Of a stretch of DNA of 64,000 nucleotides, positions 52,131 through 64,000 are shown one piece after another. A program made the position numbers and the translations under genes. The notes under the pieces were generated by a model. The model saw only the letters and a list, made by a program, of their open reading frames with translations. It ran no database searches and had not been told where the DNA came from. The stretch comes from Gammaproteobacteria bacterium (lineage in GTDB: Bacteria; Pseudomonadota; Gammaproteobacteria; Ga0077536). The stretch covers positions 682,001-746,000 of the forward strand of contig JACKNG010000001.1 of the NCBI GenBank assembly GCA_024235015.1. Reading direction: 5' to 3'. Position 1 is the first letter of the stretch, and the number at the start of each line of letters is the position of its first letter.

Positions 52131-54236
52131 TCAGCGTTCCGCGCGCCCGGCCGCGCGCATCGCCGCGGCCAGCGCCTGCCAGCGCGCGTCGCCGTCGAGC
52201 GCTTCGAGGGTCAGCCCCAGCTTGCGCCGCCAGTTGGGGTATTCGTCGTGGGTGCCGGGCACGTTGACCGGCGTGTCCTCGCCGCTGACGTCATCGAGTT
52301 GCACCACCGCGAGCATGGCCGCGCTGCGCGCGACGATCGCGTGCAGGGTCGCGGTCACGATGGCCGCATCCGTCTGTTCGGTGGGCAGTCCGAGTTCCGC
52401 CGCCAGCGCCATCAGCCCGCCCCGCTCGGCGGCGCGCCGGTCGCGCTCGGCTGCACCGAAATCCGCCTCCGGGTAGAGCCCGAGTGCCTCGCGCCGGGCG
52501 ATGTCGTCGCCCGCCCACAGCTCGGCGATGGTCGGCATGTCGTGGGTGACGACGGTGGCCAGCGCCTGCTCGGGGTACTCGTGCGGCCGCTTGAAACTGC
52601 CGTCGCCGTCCCAGTGGCGTTCGAACAGCAGCACGCGGTAGGACAACAGCCCGCGCGCGGCGAGCGCTTCGCGCAGGCCGTCGGGCACCGAGCCGAGGTC
52701 CTCGCCCACCACCAGGCAGCGGTTGCGCACGCTCTCCAGCGCGACCACCGCGGCGAGACAGTCGAAGGGCTGGCGCAGGTAGGCGCCGTCTTCGCCACAG
52801 CGTCCGGCCGGGATCCAGAACAGCCGGTAGAGCGCCATCACGTGGTCGATGCGCAACGCGCCGGCGTGGCGCATGTTGGCCGCCAGCAGCTCGGCGAACG
52901 GCCGGTAGCCACGCGCCGCCAGCACCCGCGGGTTCCACGGCGGCAGGCCCCAGTCCTGGCCGTTGTGGTTGAGCAGGTCGGGCGGCGCGCCGACGCTGGC
53001 GCCGGGGGCAATCAGCGTGCCCGCGGCCCAGCACTCGGCGCCCGCCGGTGAGGCGCCAACCGCGACGTCGCGGTAGAGGCCGATCGACATGCCACCAGCG
53101 CGTGCACGCGCCGCCACCGCGGCGAGTTGGAGGTCGGCCTGCCACTGCAGCCAGCACACGAAGTCGACCTCGGCCGCATGCGCCTCGCGCCAGGCGGCGA
53201 CCTCGGCGCTGTGCGGGTCGCGCCAGGCCGGCGGCCACTGCCGCCAGTCGCTGCCCCGGCCGCTGGCCGCACCGGCCAGGCGCAGGGCCTCGCCGGTGGC
53301 GAAGTCGTCCAGCCAGGCGGCACTCGCGGCGCGGAAGGCGGCCAGGGCCGCGCGGCGAGCGGCCGGCGCGTGGTCGTGGAAATGCTCGAAGCCGGCGCGC
53401 AGCACCGGCAGCTTGAGCGCGGCGATCGCGGCGTGATCGACCAGCGGCGTGGCGCGTGCCGCCGCCAGGCGCCGGGTGAAGTCGGCGCTGGCCATCAATG
53501 ACTGTGCCGCCGCCGCGTCCTGGACGTCGGCGATGGCCGCGACGTCGAGGTAGAGCGGGTCGAGGGCGTAGCGCGAGGCCGGCGCGTAGGGGCTGGCCTC
53601 GTGCGGTTCGGCGAGGTGGCGGGCGTGCAGGGGATTGACCCCGACCAGCGCGGCGCCGCCGCGCGCCGCACTGGCGACGACCGCGGCGAGATCGGTGAAA
53701 TCGCCCATGCCCCAGTTGCGCTCGGAACGCAGGCTGTAGACCTGCACGGCGAGCCCCCAGCGCCGCGCACCGCCGGCCAGCGCCGGCGGCAGCCAGGCCT
53801 GGCGCGGTGCGGCGATCACGGTGCAGCTCGTATCGCAGAGCGGCAGCTCGAAACGGTGGTAGCCGGCCGGCAGCACGAGACCGGTGTCGAGCCGGCACGC
53901 CAGGCTGCCGTCGGTCGCCATCGCTTCCGCGACGACCACTGGCCGTGCCGCGCCCGCGTGACCCTGCCCGCCCTCCTCGACCAGCTGCCAGGCCACGCTC
54001 GCCCCGGCGCGCGCCGCCGGCAGGCGGCAGTCGATCGCCAGCGCCTCCCCCGCCGCCACGCAGACCGCCGCCGGCAGCACCTGCGCCGTCGCGCCGTCGT
54101 CCGGCGCGGCCGCGGCCAGCGCCGCGAGCAGGGCCTGCGCGGTCTCCGCGCCGAGCACGCGGTGCACGCCGAGCCCGTCCCAGTAGTCGGGCTCCAAACC
54201 GGCCGCCGTCGCCTGCGCCTGCCAGTCCTCAGTCAT
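52131..54236 (-). CDS. malQ: 4-alpha-glucanotransferase
   Basis: This is a 701-residue amylomaltase (GH77) that moves alpha-1,4-glucan segments between maltodextrins. The catalytic barrel has SPYAPASRYALDPLY near 245, the nucleophile D464 in LRIDHVMALYRLFW, the acid Glu in VVGEDLGSVP near 513 and THDMPT near 562. An N-terminal domain of about 150 residues of weak similarity precedes it, as in enterobacterial MalQ. It overlaps the glgX stop by 8 bp, so it is the last gene of the glycogen operon and should help recycle limit dextrins. Confidence 0.95.
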   Translation of the reverse strand: MTEDWQAQATAAGLEPDYWDGLGVHRVLGAETAQALLAALAAAAPDDGATAQVLPAAVCVAAGEALAIDCRLPAARAGASVAWQLVEEGGQGHAGAARPVVVAEAMATDGSLACRLDTGLVLPAGYHRFELPLCDTSCTVIAAPRQAWLPPALAGGARRWGLAVQVYSLRSERNWGMGDFTDLAAVVASAARGGAALVGVNPLHARHLAEPHEASPYAPASRYALDPLYLDVAAIADVQDAAAAQSLMASADFTRRLAAARATPLVDHAAIAALKLPVLRAGFEHFHDHAPAARRAALAAFRAASAAWLDDFATGEALRLAGAASGRGSDWRQWPPAWRDPHSAEVAAWREAHAAEVDFVCWLQWQADLQLAAVAARARAGGMSIGLYRDVAVGASPAGAECWAAGTLIAPGASVGAPPDLLNHNGQDWGLPPWNPRVLAARGYRPFAELLAANMRHAGALRIDHVMALYRLFWIPAGRCGEDGAYLRQPFDCLAAVVALESVRNRCLVVGEDLGSVPDGLREALAARGLLSYRVLLFERHWDGDGSFKRPHEYPEQALATVVTHDMPTIAELWAGDDIARREALGLYPEADFGAAERDRRAAERGGLMALAAELGLPTEQTDAAIVTATLHAIVARSAAMLAVVQLDDVSGEDTPVNVPGTHDEYPNWRRKLGLTLEALDGDARWQALAAAMRAAGRAER

Positions 54237-56280
54237 CGCGGCAGTCCACCGTCGAGGCGAGCACGACCACGCCCTCGCCGGGCGCGCCGACGCCGGCGGC
54301 CTCGAGCACGGCGCCACCGGCGCTGTCGAGCACGACCGTCCACGGCCCTCCGGGCGGCGCCGGCAGCACGAAGGCCAGCGCCTGGGGATGGGGGTTGAAG
54401 ATCACCACCAGCGCGGTGGCGTCACCGGCGACGCGGCCGAGACGCATGCCGAAGGCACGGCCGTCGAGGGCGTCCCAGGACGGCGCATCGAGCGTCGTGC
54501 CGTCGGCGTCGAACCAGTGCACGTCGGGTTCGCCGTCGGCCGTCACGCCGTCGGTGAGCCAGCGCGTGCGGCGCAGCGCAGCGTGGCCGCGGCGCAGTGC
54601 CGCGAGTGCGCTCACGAACGCGCCCAGCGCGTCGTCGTGGCGACTCCAGTCGACCCAGCCGAGCGCGTTGTCCTGGCACCAGGGATTGTTGTTGCCGTGC
54701 TGGCTGCGGCCGCCGTCGTCGCCGGCCGGCAGCATCGGCACGCCCTGCGAGAGGTAGAGCGTGCTCAACATGGCGCGCACCAGCCGCGCGCGGCGCGCAA
54801 CGATGGCCGGATCCTCGCTCGGCCCCTCCACGCCGCAGTCGATGCTGCGGTTGTGGTCGGTGCCGTCAGCGTTGCCCTGGCCGTTGGCCTCGTTGCGCTT
54901 GTGGGTATAGCTGACGAGGTCGGCCAGGGTGAAACCGTCGTGGGCCGTGACGAAGTTGATGCTGGCCTGCGGGCAGGCGCGGTTGTGGGCGAACAGGTCG
55001 GCCGAACCGGCCAGGCGCTGCGCCAGTTCGCCACGGCTGGCCTGGCCGGTCAGCCAATAGTCGCGCACGGCGTCGCGGTAACGATCGTTCCACTCGGCGA
55101 AGGGCGGCGGAAAGCCACCGGTCGCCCAGGTTGCGACGTCCCAGGGCTCGGCGATCAGCTTGAGGCCGGCCAGCGCCGGCTCCTGGCGCAGGCAGTCGAG
55201 GAAGTTCGCACGGGGCTCGAAGCCGTGGGCGTTGCGCGCCAGGGCAGTGGCGAGGTCGAAGCGGAAACCGTCGACGTGCATGTGCTCGGCCCAGTAGCGC
55301 AGCGAGTCCATGACCAGTTGCAGCACGCGCGGATGATCGAGATTGAGCGTGTTGCCGCAGCCGCTGAGATCGACGTCGCGCGCGGGGTCGCGCGCATCGA
55401 GGCGGTAGTAACTGGCGTTGTCGAGACCGCGGAAGGCGTAGGTCGGGCCATCCACGCCGCCTTCCGCCGTGTGGTTGTAGACGACGTCGAGAATGACTTC
55501 GATACCCGCCGCGTGCAGCGCCCGCACCATGTCGCGGAAGGCGCTGCGCGGATCGGCTGCGCCGGCGTAGCGTGCGCTGGGCGCGAAGTAGCCCAGCGTG
55601 CTGTAGCCCCAGTAGTTGACCGCGCCGCGCCGCGCGAGCATGGGTTCGTCGACCATGGCCTGCACCGGCAGCAGCTCGACGGCGGTCGCGCCGAGCGCGC
55701 GCAGCCGCGCGATCGAGGCCGGGTGGGCGAGGCCGGCATAGGTACCGCGCAGCGCCGCCGGCACCGCCGCATTGAGCATGCTGAAGCCCTTGACGTGGGC
55801 TTCGCAGATCACCGTTTCGCACCACGGCGTCGCCGGGCGCCGGTCACCGCGCCAGTCGTAGTCGTCGGCGACCACCGCGGCGCGCCACGCGCAGTCGGCG
55901 TTGTCGCGGGGATCGGGCCGCGTGGGCGCCGCGGCATCCGCGCCGAGGTGGCGCTCGTCCCACCGGTAGGGGCCGACCACGGCACGCGCGTAAGGGTCGA
56001 GGAGCAGCTTGGCCGGGTTGTGGCGCTGGCCGGCATGCGGCGCGAAGGGGCCGTGCACGCGGTAGCCGTAGACCGTGCCCGGGCGCGCCGCCGGCAGGTA
56101 GACGTGCCACACGTCCTCGCTGCGCGCGGCGAGTTCGACCCGCGCCCGCTCCGGTCCGCTGTCGCCGTCGAACAGGCACAGTTCGACCCGTTCGGCATGG
56201 GCGGCGAACAGCGCGAAGTTGACCCCGGCACCGTCCCAGGTCGCGCCCAGCGGCCAGGGCCGTCCCGGCGCGCTCAACAT
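54229..56280 (-). CDS. glgX: Glycogen debranching enzyme GlgX
   Basis: This is a 683-residue GH13 isoamylase-type enzyme that cuts alpha-1,6 branches left by phosphorylase. An N-terminal CBM48 domain (GATWDGAGVNFALFA) is followed by the barrel: VIYNHTAEG-like DVVYNHTAEGG near 272, nucleophile D342 in GFRFDLAT, acid Glu in LIAEPWD near 379 and FVTAHDGFTLADL near 435. NNNPWCQDN near 535 is typical of GlgX. The start ATG 56280 overlaps glgB by 7 bp. Confidence 0.96.
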   Translation of the reverse strand: MLSAPGRPWPLGATWDGAGVNFALFAAHAERVELCLFDGDSGPERARVELAARSEDVWHVYLPAARPGTVYGYRVHGPFAPHAGQRHNPAKLLLDPYARAVVGPYRWDERHLGADAAAPTRPDPRDNADCAWRAAVVADDYDWRGDRRPATPWCETVICEAHVKGFSMLNAAVPAALRGTYAGLAHPASIARLRALGATAVELLPVQAMVDEPMLARRGAVNYWGYSTLGYFAPSARYAGAADPRSAFRDMVRALHAAGIEVILDVVYNHTAEGGVDGPTYAFRGLDNASYYRLDARDPARDVDLSGCGNTLNLDHPRVLQLVMDSLRYWAEHMHVDGFRFDLATALARNAHGFEPRANFLDCLRQEPALAGLKLIAEPWDVATWATGGFPPPFAEWNDRYRDAVRDYWLTGQASRGELAQRLAGSADLFAHNRACPQASINFVTAHDGFTLADLVSYTHKRNEANGQGNADGTDHNRSIDCGVEGPSEDPAIVARRARLVRAMLSTLYLSQGVPMLPAGDDGGRSQHGNNNPWCQDNALGWVDWSRHDDALGAFVSALAALRRGHAALRRTRWLTDGVTADGEPDVHWFDADGTTLDAPSWDALDGRAFGMRLGRVAGDATALVVIFNPHPQALAFVLPAPPGGPWTVVLDSAGGAVLEAAGVGAPGEGVVVLASTVDCRDD

Positions 56281-58430
56281 GCCGGCTGCAGCCAGATGCA
56301 GGCGAGCGGCGGCAGGGTCAGGTCGAGCGAACAGGGCTGGCCCTGGGCAGGCCGCGCCGCGGCGACCAGGTCGCTGCCGTTGCCGACGTCCGAGCCGCCG
56401 TAGAAGCGCGAATCGCTGTTGAGAACCTCGCGATAGCGGCCGGGCGCGGGCACGCCGAGGCGATAGGCCGGGCGCACCACCGGGGTGAAATTGCACACGG
56501 CGATCAACTCGGGCGCGTCGCCGCCGGCGCGGCGGCGGAAGGCGAGCACGCTGTGGGCGTGATCGTCGCAATCGATCCAGGCGAAACCGTCCGGCGCGGC
56601 ATCGCCGGCATGCAGCGCCGGCAGTTCGCGGTAGAGCCGGTTGAGATCGCCGATGAGGCGGGCGATGCCGGCGTGCTCGGGCCGGGCCGCGGCCTGCCAG
56701 TCGAGCGGGTGATCGTGCTGCCATTCGCCCGGCTGGGCGAACTCGCCGCCCATGAACAGCAGTTTCTTGCCGGGATGCGCCCACATGAAGCCGAAATAGA
56801 GCCTGAGGTTGGCGAACTGCTGCCAGCGATCGCCCGGCATCTTGCCGACCAGCGAGCCCTTGCCGTGCACCACTTCGTCGTGCGAGAGCGGCAATACGAA
56901 GCGTTCGCTGAAGGCGTAGAGCAGGCCGAAGGTCAGCTCGTCGTGGTGGTAGCGGCGATGCACCGGGTCGCGCCGCATGTAGGCCAGGGTGTCGTGCATC
57001 CAGCCCATGTTCCACTTGTAGGCGAAACCGAGCCCGCCCTCGCCCACTGCGCGTGACACCCCCGGCCAGGCGGTCGACTCCTCGGCGATGGTCAGCGCGG
57101 CGGGGTGGCGCTCGGTGACGGCACGGTTGAGGCGTTCGATGAAGTCGACCGCCTCGAGGTTCTCGCGCCCGCCGTGACGGTTGGGGATCCAGTCGCCGGG
57201 CTCGCGGCTGTAGTCGAGGTAGAGCATCGACGCCACGGCGTCCACGCGCAGGCCGTCGACGCCGTAGCACTCGAGCCAGAACAGTGCGTTGGCGAGAAGG
57301 AAATTGGCGACCTCGTGGCGACCGTAGTTGTAGATCAGGGTGTCCCAGTCGCGGTGCACGCCCTGGCGCGGGTCGGCGTGTTCGTACAGGCAGGTGCCGT
57401 CGAATCGTGCGAGCCCGTGGTCGTCGTCGGGGAAGTGCCCGGGCACCCAGTCGAGCAGCACGCCGAGGCCGGCCTCGTGGCAGCGCGCGACGAAGCGCGC
57501 GAAGCCGGCCGGGTCACCGTGGCGCGCGGTCGGTGCGAACAGGCCCGTCGGCTGGTAGCCCCAGGAGCCGTCGAAAGGATGTTCCATCACCGGCAACAGC
57601 TCGAGATGGGTGAAGCCGAGCGCCGTGACGTAGGGTACGAGCCGCGCGGCGAGCGCGTCCCAGTCGAGCATGGCGCCGTCGCCCGCGCGCTGCCAGGAGG
57701 CGGCATGCACTTCGTAGATGGCGAGCGGGCGCTCGGCCCCGGCCGGGCGCGCCAGCGGCGCCGGCGGTGGCGGCAACGTGGCGACCACGGAGGCAGTGGC
57801 CGGGCGCAGCTCGGCCGCAAAAGCCAGCGGGTCGGCCTTGTGGCGGCGCTGGCCATCGTCACCGAGCACCTCGTACTTGTAGCGCGTGCCGACGCCGACC
57901 CCGGGCACGAAGATTTCCCACACCCCGCATTCCGGGCGCCGGCGCATCGGATGCCGGCGTGCGTCCCAGTGGTTGAAATCGCCGATCACCGCGACCCTTC
58001 GGGCGCCCGGCGCCCACACCGCGAAGCGGCAGCCGGGGCAGCCGTCGAGCGTATCGGGATGCGCGCCGAGCACCCGCCACAGGGCGAGGTGACGGCCCTC
58101 GGCGATGAGCCAGGCGTCGAGCTCGCCGAGCAGCGGCCCGAAACGGTAGGCGTCATCCTCCAGCGTCACGTGCTCGCCGTGACGCACCTGCAGCCGGTAG
58201 CCCGCATCGGCGGCGAGTTCGGCGACCGTGCCGTGGAACACGCCGGCGGCATGCACGCGTTCGAGCGGCTGCGGCGCCGCACCCTCGGCGCCGATCACCG
58301 CGACCGCGCTGGCGCCGGGACACACCACCGTCACGCGCACCACCCCGTCGCGGACATGGCGGCCGCGCAGCGCGAACGGATCGGCATCGGCGGCGGTAGC
58401 CAGCGCGGTGATGTCGCTCGCGTCCAGCAT
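56274..58430 (-). CDS. glgB: 1,4-alpha-glucan branching enzyme GlgB
   Basis: This is a 718-residue GH13 enzyme that makes alpha-1,6 branches in glycogen. Two N-terminal CBM48-type domains lead into the barrel: ELLPVMEHPFDGSWGYQ near 280, nucleophile D397 in GLRVDAVASM, acid E450 in TIAEEST and LPLSHDEVVHGKGS near 510 with the transition-state Asp. A C-terminal beta domain follows. The length and motifs match E. coli GlgB (728). It is 26 bp after glgP and overlaps glgX. Confidence 0.97.
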   Translation of the reverse strand: MLDASDITALATAADADPFALRGRHVRDGVVRVTVVCPGASAVAVIGAEGAAPQPLERVHAAGVFHGTVAELAADAGYRLQVRHGEHVTLEDDAYRFGPLLGELDAWLIAEGRHLALWRVLGAHPDTLDGCPGCRFAVWAPGARRVAVIGDFNHWDARRHPMRRRPECGVWEIFVPGVGVGTRYKYEVLGDDGQRRHKADPLAFAAELRPATASVVATLPPPPAPLARPAGAERPLAIYEVHAASWQRAGDGAMLDWDALAARLVPYVTALGFTHLELLPVMEHPFDGSWGYQPTGLFAPTARHGDPAGFARFVARCHEAGLGVLLDWVPGHFPDDDHGLARFDGTCLYEHADPRQGVHRDWDTLIYNYGRHEVANFLLANALFWLECYGVDGLRVDAVASMLYLDYSREPGDWIPNRHGGRENLEAVDFIERLNRAVTERHPAALTIAEESTAWPGVSRAVGEGGLGFAYKWNMGWMHDTLAYMRRDPVHRRYHHDELTFGLLYAFSERFVLPLSHDEVVHGKGSLVGKMPGDRWQQFANLRLYFGFMWAHPGKKLLFMGGEFAQPGEWQHDHPLDWQAAARPEHAGIARLIGDLNRLYRELPALHAGDAAPDGFAWIDCDDHAHSVLAFRRRAGGDAPELIAVCNFTPVVRPAYRLGVPAPGRYREVLNSDSRFYGGSDVGNGSDLVAAARPAQGQPCSLDLTLPPLACIWLQPAC

Positions 58431-58456
58431 GCCGTCGCGTGGCCCGCGCGGCGCGC

Positions 58457-60898
<2,442 letters not shown>

Positions 60899-60936
60899 CT
60901 CGTTCGATCCTCGTTCGCTCGGGGCGCCGCGCTGGT

Positions 60937-62382
60937 TCAGGCCGGCGTGGGCGGTGGGTCGGCCTGCGGGCGCAGTTCGCGGTACAGCGCGAGGTAGCGC
61001 CGCGCCGCCCGCGCCCAGCCGAAATCGGCGCCCATCGCGCGCGCCTGCATCGCCTGCCAGCGGGCTGGCTCGGCCCAGGATTGCAAGAGTCGCGCCAGGG
61101 CTGCCTGCAGCGCCGGCAGTTCGGCCGCGTCGAACACGAAACCGGTGCCGTCGGGGCCGTCGCTGACGGTATCGGCCAGCCCCCCCGTGCGCCTGACCAG
61201 CGGCAGCGCGCCGTAGAGCATGGCATACATCTGGGTCAGGCCGCAGGGCTCGAAACGCGAGGGCACGGCGACGGCATCGGCGCCGGCGAAGATGCGGTGC
61301 GCGTACGTCTCGTCGTAGCCCACGCGCACCGCGACGGTGCCGGGATGGGCGCGCGCCAGCGCCTGCCAGGCGGCTTCCTCGCCGGCGTCGCCGCTGCCGA
61401 GCAGGACCACCCGGCCATCGGCGGCGAGCAGCGGCGCGACGGCCGCGCGCAGGAGGTCGAGGCCCTTCTGCGCGGTCAGCCGGCTGACCACGCCGAGCAC
61501 TGGCCCGGCGGCGTCGCCGGCGAGCCCGGCCGCCGCGAGCAGGGCGGCGCGGCAGGCGCGCTTGCCGGCCGGTGCGGCGCGGGTGAACGGCGCGGCCAGG
61601 GCAGGATCCTGCGCCGGATCCCACACCCGCGTGTCGATGCCGTTGAGGATGCCGAGCAGGGCGCCGGCACGGGCATGCAGCACGCCCTCCATGCCGCAGC
61701 CGTAGTCGGCCGTCTGGATCTCCGCGGCGTAGGTCGGGCTGACGGTGGTGATGCGGTCGGCGAAGTGCAGCCCGGCCTTCATGAAATTGACCCCGCCGTG
61801 ATACTCGACGCCGTCGATGGCGAAGAAATGCGCGGGCAGGCCCAGGTCGTCGAACGACTCGGCCGCGAAGTGCCCCTGGTAACTCAGGTTGTGCACCGTG
61901 AACACGCTCGCCGGCCGCGCCCCACCACGCGCGGCGAGGTAGGCCGGGGCCAGGCCCGCGTGCCAGTCGTGGCCGTGGACGACGTGCGGGCGCCAGCGGC
62001 CGATGCCGCCGTCGGCGAAACGCGCGGCGACCGCGCCGAGCAGGGCGAAGCGCAGTGCGTTGTCGGGCCAGTCGGCGCCGCTGGCGTCGAGGTAGGGGTT
62101 GCCGGGGCGGTCGTAGTAGGCCGGGGCGTCGATGAGCCAGGTCGGCACCGCGCCGAGGCGGCAGGGCAGCAGACCGACGTCGGGGCAACCGAGCATGGCG
62201 CCGAGCGCGATGCGCCGGCGCGGCGCCTGCGCCGCCGCGCGCAGGGCCGGGAAAGCCGGCAGCAGCAGGCGCACGTCGGCGCCCTGCGCGCGCAGCGCCG
62301 GCGGCAGGCCGGCATTGACGTCGGCCAGCCCCCCGGTCTTGAGCGCAGGGTGCAGCTCGGTGCTGACATAGAGCACGCGCAT
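60937..62382 (-). CDS. glgA: Glycogen synthase GlgA
   Basis: This is a 481-residue GT5 glycosyltransferase that elongates glycogen from ADP-glucose. The ADP-glucose-binding KTGGLADV motif (K15) is present, with VHGHDWHAGLAPAYL near 130, HNLSYQGHF near 158 and the C-terminal SRFEPCGLTQMYAMLYG near 375, all typical. The length is as in E. coli (477). It starts 17 bp after glgC, which provides its substrate. Confidence 0.97.
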   Translation of the reverse strand: MRVLYVSTELHPALKTGGLADVNAGLPPALRAQGADVRLLLPAFPALRAAAQAPRRRIALGAMLGCPDVGLLPCRLGAVPTWLIDAPAYYDRPGNPYLDASGADWPDNALRFALLGAVAARFADGGIGRWRPHVVHGHDWHAGLAPAYLAARGGARPASVFTVHNLSYQGHFAAESFDDLGLPAHFFAIDGVEYHGGVNFMKAGLHFADRITTVSPTYAAEIQTADYGCGMEGVLHARAGALLGILNGIDTRVWDPAQDPALAAPFTRAAPAGKRACRAALLAAAGLAGDAAGPVLGVVSRLTAQKGLDLLRAAVAPLLAADGRVVLLGSGDAGEEAAWQALARAHPGTVAVRVGYDETYAHRIFAGADAVAVPSRFEPCGLTQMYAMLYGALPLVRRTGGLADTVSDGPDGTGFVFDAAELPALQAALARLLQSWAEPARWQAMQARAMGADFGWARAARRYLALYRELRPQADPPPTPA

Positions 62383-62399
62383 GGTGGCGGAACGCGGGT

Positions 62400-63677
62400 T
62401 CAGGCGTCGCCGGTGAGGCGGTCGATCATGTCCTGGGTGACCAGGGTGACACCTTGCTCGCTGACGTGGAAACGTTCGCTGTCGGCGGCACGGTCCTCGC
62501 CGATGACCAGGCCCTCGGGAATACGCACCCCGCGGTCGACCACCACGCGCGACAGCCGCGCATGCCGCCCGACCTCGACCGAGGGCAGCAGCACCGCGCC
62601 GTCGATGGCGCAGAAGGAATTCACCCGCACCTTCGAAAACAGCACCGAGCGCGACACCCGCGAGCCGGACACGATGCAGCCGCCGGAGACGATCGAATCG
62701 ACCGCCATGCCGCGACGCTCGGCGTCGTCGAAGACGAACTTGGCCGGCGGCAACTGTTCCTGGTAGGTCCAGATCGGCCAGTAGGGGTCGTACATGTCGA
62801 GCGCCGGCTCCGGCATGGTCAGGTCGATGTTGGCCGCCCAGTAGGAGTCGACCGTGCCGACGTCGCGCCAGTAGGCCTCGCCCGTGCCATCGGCCGGCGC
62901 GACGCTCGACAGCTCGAAGGGATGGGCGCAGGCCAGGCGCTGGCGCACCACCTCGGGAATGATGTCCTTGCCGAAATCGTGGCTGGAGTCGGGGTTCTGG
63001 ATGTCCTGCTCGAGCAGGTCGAACAGGAAGCCGGTGTTGAACACGTAAATACCCATCGAGGCCAGCGCACGGTCCGGCTTGCCCGGCATCGGCGGCGGAT
63101 CGGCCGGCTTCTCGACGAAGTCGATGATCTGGTGCGAGCGGTCGACGTGCATCACGCCGAAGCCGCGTGCCTCCTCGCGCGGCACCTCGATGCAACCGAC
63201 CGTGCACTGCGCGCCGTGGTCGACGTGGAATTGCAGCAGGCGGCTGTAATCCATCTTGTAGATGTGGTCGCCGGCGAGCACCACGATGTAGTCCGACTGG
63301 TGGTCGTTGATGATGTCGATGTTCTGGTACACCGCGTCGGCGGTACCGCGGTACCAGGATTCGTCTTGCGTGCGCTGCTGTGCCGGCATCAACTCGACGA
63401 ATTCGTTGGCCTCCCAGCGCAGGAAGCTCCAGCCGCGTTGCAGGTGGCGCAGCAGGCTGTGCGACTTGTACTGGGTGATGACACCGATGCGCCGGATGCC
63501 CGAGTTGATGCAGTTCGACAGGGTGAAGTCGATGATGCGGAACTTGCCGCCGAAATAGAGCGCGGGCTTGGTCCGCCAGGCGGTGAGATCGCGCAGGCGC
63601 GTGCCGCGCCCCCCGGCGAGGACCAGGGCCACGGCGCGACGCGGCAGGGGCAGACGGGTGAAGCTGTCTCGACTCAA
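62400..63677 (-). CDS. glgC: Glucose-1-phosphate adenylyltransferase GlgC
   Basis: This is a 425-residue enzyme that makes ADP-glucose, the regulated step of glycogen synthesis. The start is TTG 63677, 9 nt after a GGAGG ribosome-binding site; no in-frame ATG precedes the conserved part. Signatures are GGRGTRLRDLT at 22, KPALYFGGKFRIIDF at 37, WYRGTADAVYQN near 107, GDHIYKMDYS near 134 and FVEKPADPP near 189. The C-terminal beta-helix has VRVNSFCAIDGAVLLPSV. It is the first gene of glgC-A-P-B-X-malQ, so its promoter should lie in the 230 bp before it. Confidence 0.97.
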   Translation of the reverse strand: MSRDSFTRLPLPRRAVALVLAGGRGTRLRDLTAWRTKPALYFGGKFRIIDFTLSNCINSGIRRIGVITQYKSHSLLRHLQRGWSFLRWEANEFVELMPAQQRTQDESWYRGTADAVYQNIDIINDHQSDYIVVLAGDHIYKMDYSRLLQFHVDHGAQCTVGCIEVPREEARGFGVMHVDRSHQIIDFVEKPADPPPMPGKPDRALASMGIYVFNTGFLFDLLEQDIQNPDSSHDFGKDIIPEVVRQRLACAHPFELSSVAPADGTGEAYWRDVGTVDSYWAANIDLTMPEPALDMYDPYWPIWTYQEQLPPAKFVFDDAERRGMAVDSIVSGGCIVSGSRVSRSVLFSKVRVNSFCAIDGAVLLPSVEVGRHARLSRVVVDRGVRIPEGLVIGEDRAADSERFHVSEQGVTLVTQDMIDRLTGDA

Positions 63678-63907
63678 GGCAAGTGGCCTCCACTGGCGGC
63701 AACGCCGCGCGGACGGCGCGGCCGGACGAGGAGATTACCAGCCCGCGGCGGCCGACGGGCGATCGGGATCAAGCCGGGCGACGCGGCGGCGCGCGGTTGC
63801 ACCGCGGCGGTGCGTGCAACGTGGAACCGCGCAAGTATGGCGCGGCGCAAGCCAGCCACTGGTCTGCACGGTGCCGCGCATGGCACGCGCCGCGGACCAC
63901 GCTGGCC
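63678..63907. other. Gap before the glycogen operon
   Basis: These 230 bp lie between glgC and the truncated ArsR-like gene. They are GC-rich, I see no open frame worth calling and no consensus promoter, though the glgC promoter is expected here. Confidence 0.4.
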
Positions 63908-64000
63908 TCAGTCACAGAAGTTGTCGTAGAGGAATCCCATCAGGCGACTGAGCCGCCCACTCGGCAGGACGTAGTAGATCGTCTGGCCATCGCGCCGTGT
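63908..64000 (-). CDS. C-terminal end of a probable ArsR-family regulator (runs off window)
   Basis: Only the last 30 residues and the TGA stop are visible. They read RRDGQTIYYVLPSG, then a helix LSRLMGFLYDNFCD. The wing hairpin R-DG-IYY followed by a leucine-rich dimerisation helix is typical of ArsR/SmtB-type winged helix regulators. The frame is open to the window edge. The closing Cys may be a metal or redox site, but this cannot be judged from a fragment. It lies upstream of the glycogen operon on the same strand, so a regulatory link is possible. Confidence 0.65.
   Translation of the reverse strand, partial: TRRDGQTIYYVLPSGRLSRLMGFLYDNFCD

Overview
The window is very GC-rich DNA, densely packed with bacterial genes. 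Its core is the gammaproteobacterial nnrE-tsaE-amiC-mutL-miaA-hfq-hflX-hflK-hflC-DUF2065-hisZ-purA array, preceded by ffs-dnaX-ybaB-recR and orn. This points to a high-GC gammaproteobacterium; I cannot name a genus. I see no tRNA, rRNA, insertion sequence, CRISPR array or prophage. The only RNA gene is the small SRP RNA, on the minus strand at about 46062-46158.

Left part (1-12.3 kb): a truncated SDR oxidoreductase; a secreted dikinase-like protein whose phosphohistidine domain precedes its ATP-binding domain, as in plant glucan water dikinases; two secreted SxxK serine hydrolases in tail-to-tail orientation; and an NTP/NDP-exchanger-like membrane protein. Then come a small catabolic run (GST, enoyl-CoA hydratase, PPOX/F420-type protein), an orphan coiled-coil protein behind an AT-rich inverted repeat, an LLM-type F420 oxidoreductase, and a persulfide dioxygenase-rhodanese fusion.

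Signalling block (12.4-25.7 kb): a REC-ANTAR regulator and a soluble seven-PAS histidine kinase face away from a REC-HD-GYP protein and a single REC protein. A HAD hydrolase and a MOSC protein follow. After them lies a MoxR ATPase / VWA / Ser-Thr kinase / TerB-like set; the kinase carries six perfect copies of a 9-bp repeat.

Middle (25.9-29.2 kb): napG-napH, without visible napA or napB, directly abuts a large lytic transglycosylase. From 46.7 kb back to 29.3 kb the minus strand is almost unbroken housekeeping: lrp, ffs, dnaX, ybaB, recR, orn, nnr, tsaE, amiC, mutL, miaA, hfq, hflX, hflK, hflC, DUF2065, hisZ, purA, pdxH. Many of these junctions overlap or nearly touch.

Right part (46.7-64 kb): alanine dehydrogenase is divergent from the Lrp-type regulator across a region with five CGAAT motifs. 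A hydantoinase/oxoprolinase pair (hyuA-hyuB) follows. A complete glycogen operon then runs on the minus strand (glgC-glgA-glgP-glgB-glgX-malQ), with the C-terminal end of an ArsR-like regulator behind it at the window edge.

The best candidates for something undescribed are the secreted glucan-water-dikinase-like protein with its SxxK hydrolase and NTP-exchanger neighbours (598-7053), and the orphan napGH-transglycosylase unit. Functional links between neighbours are inference from position; domain calls come from reading motifs, with no database search.
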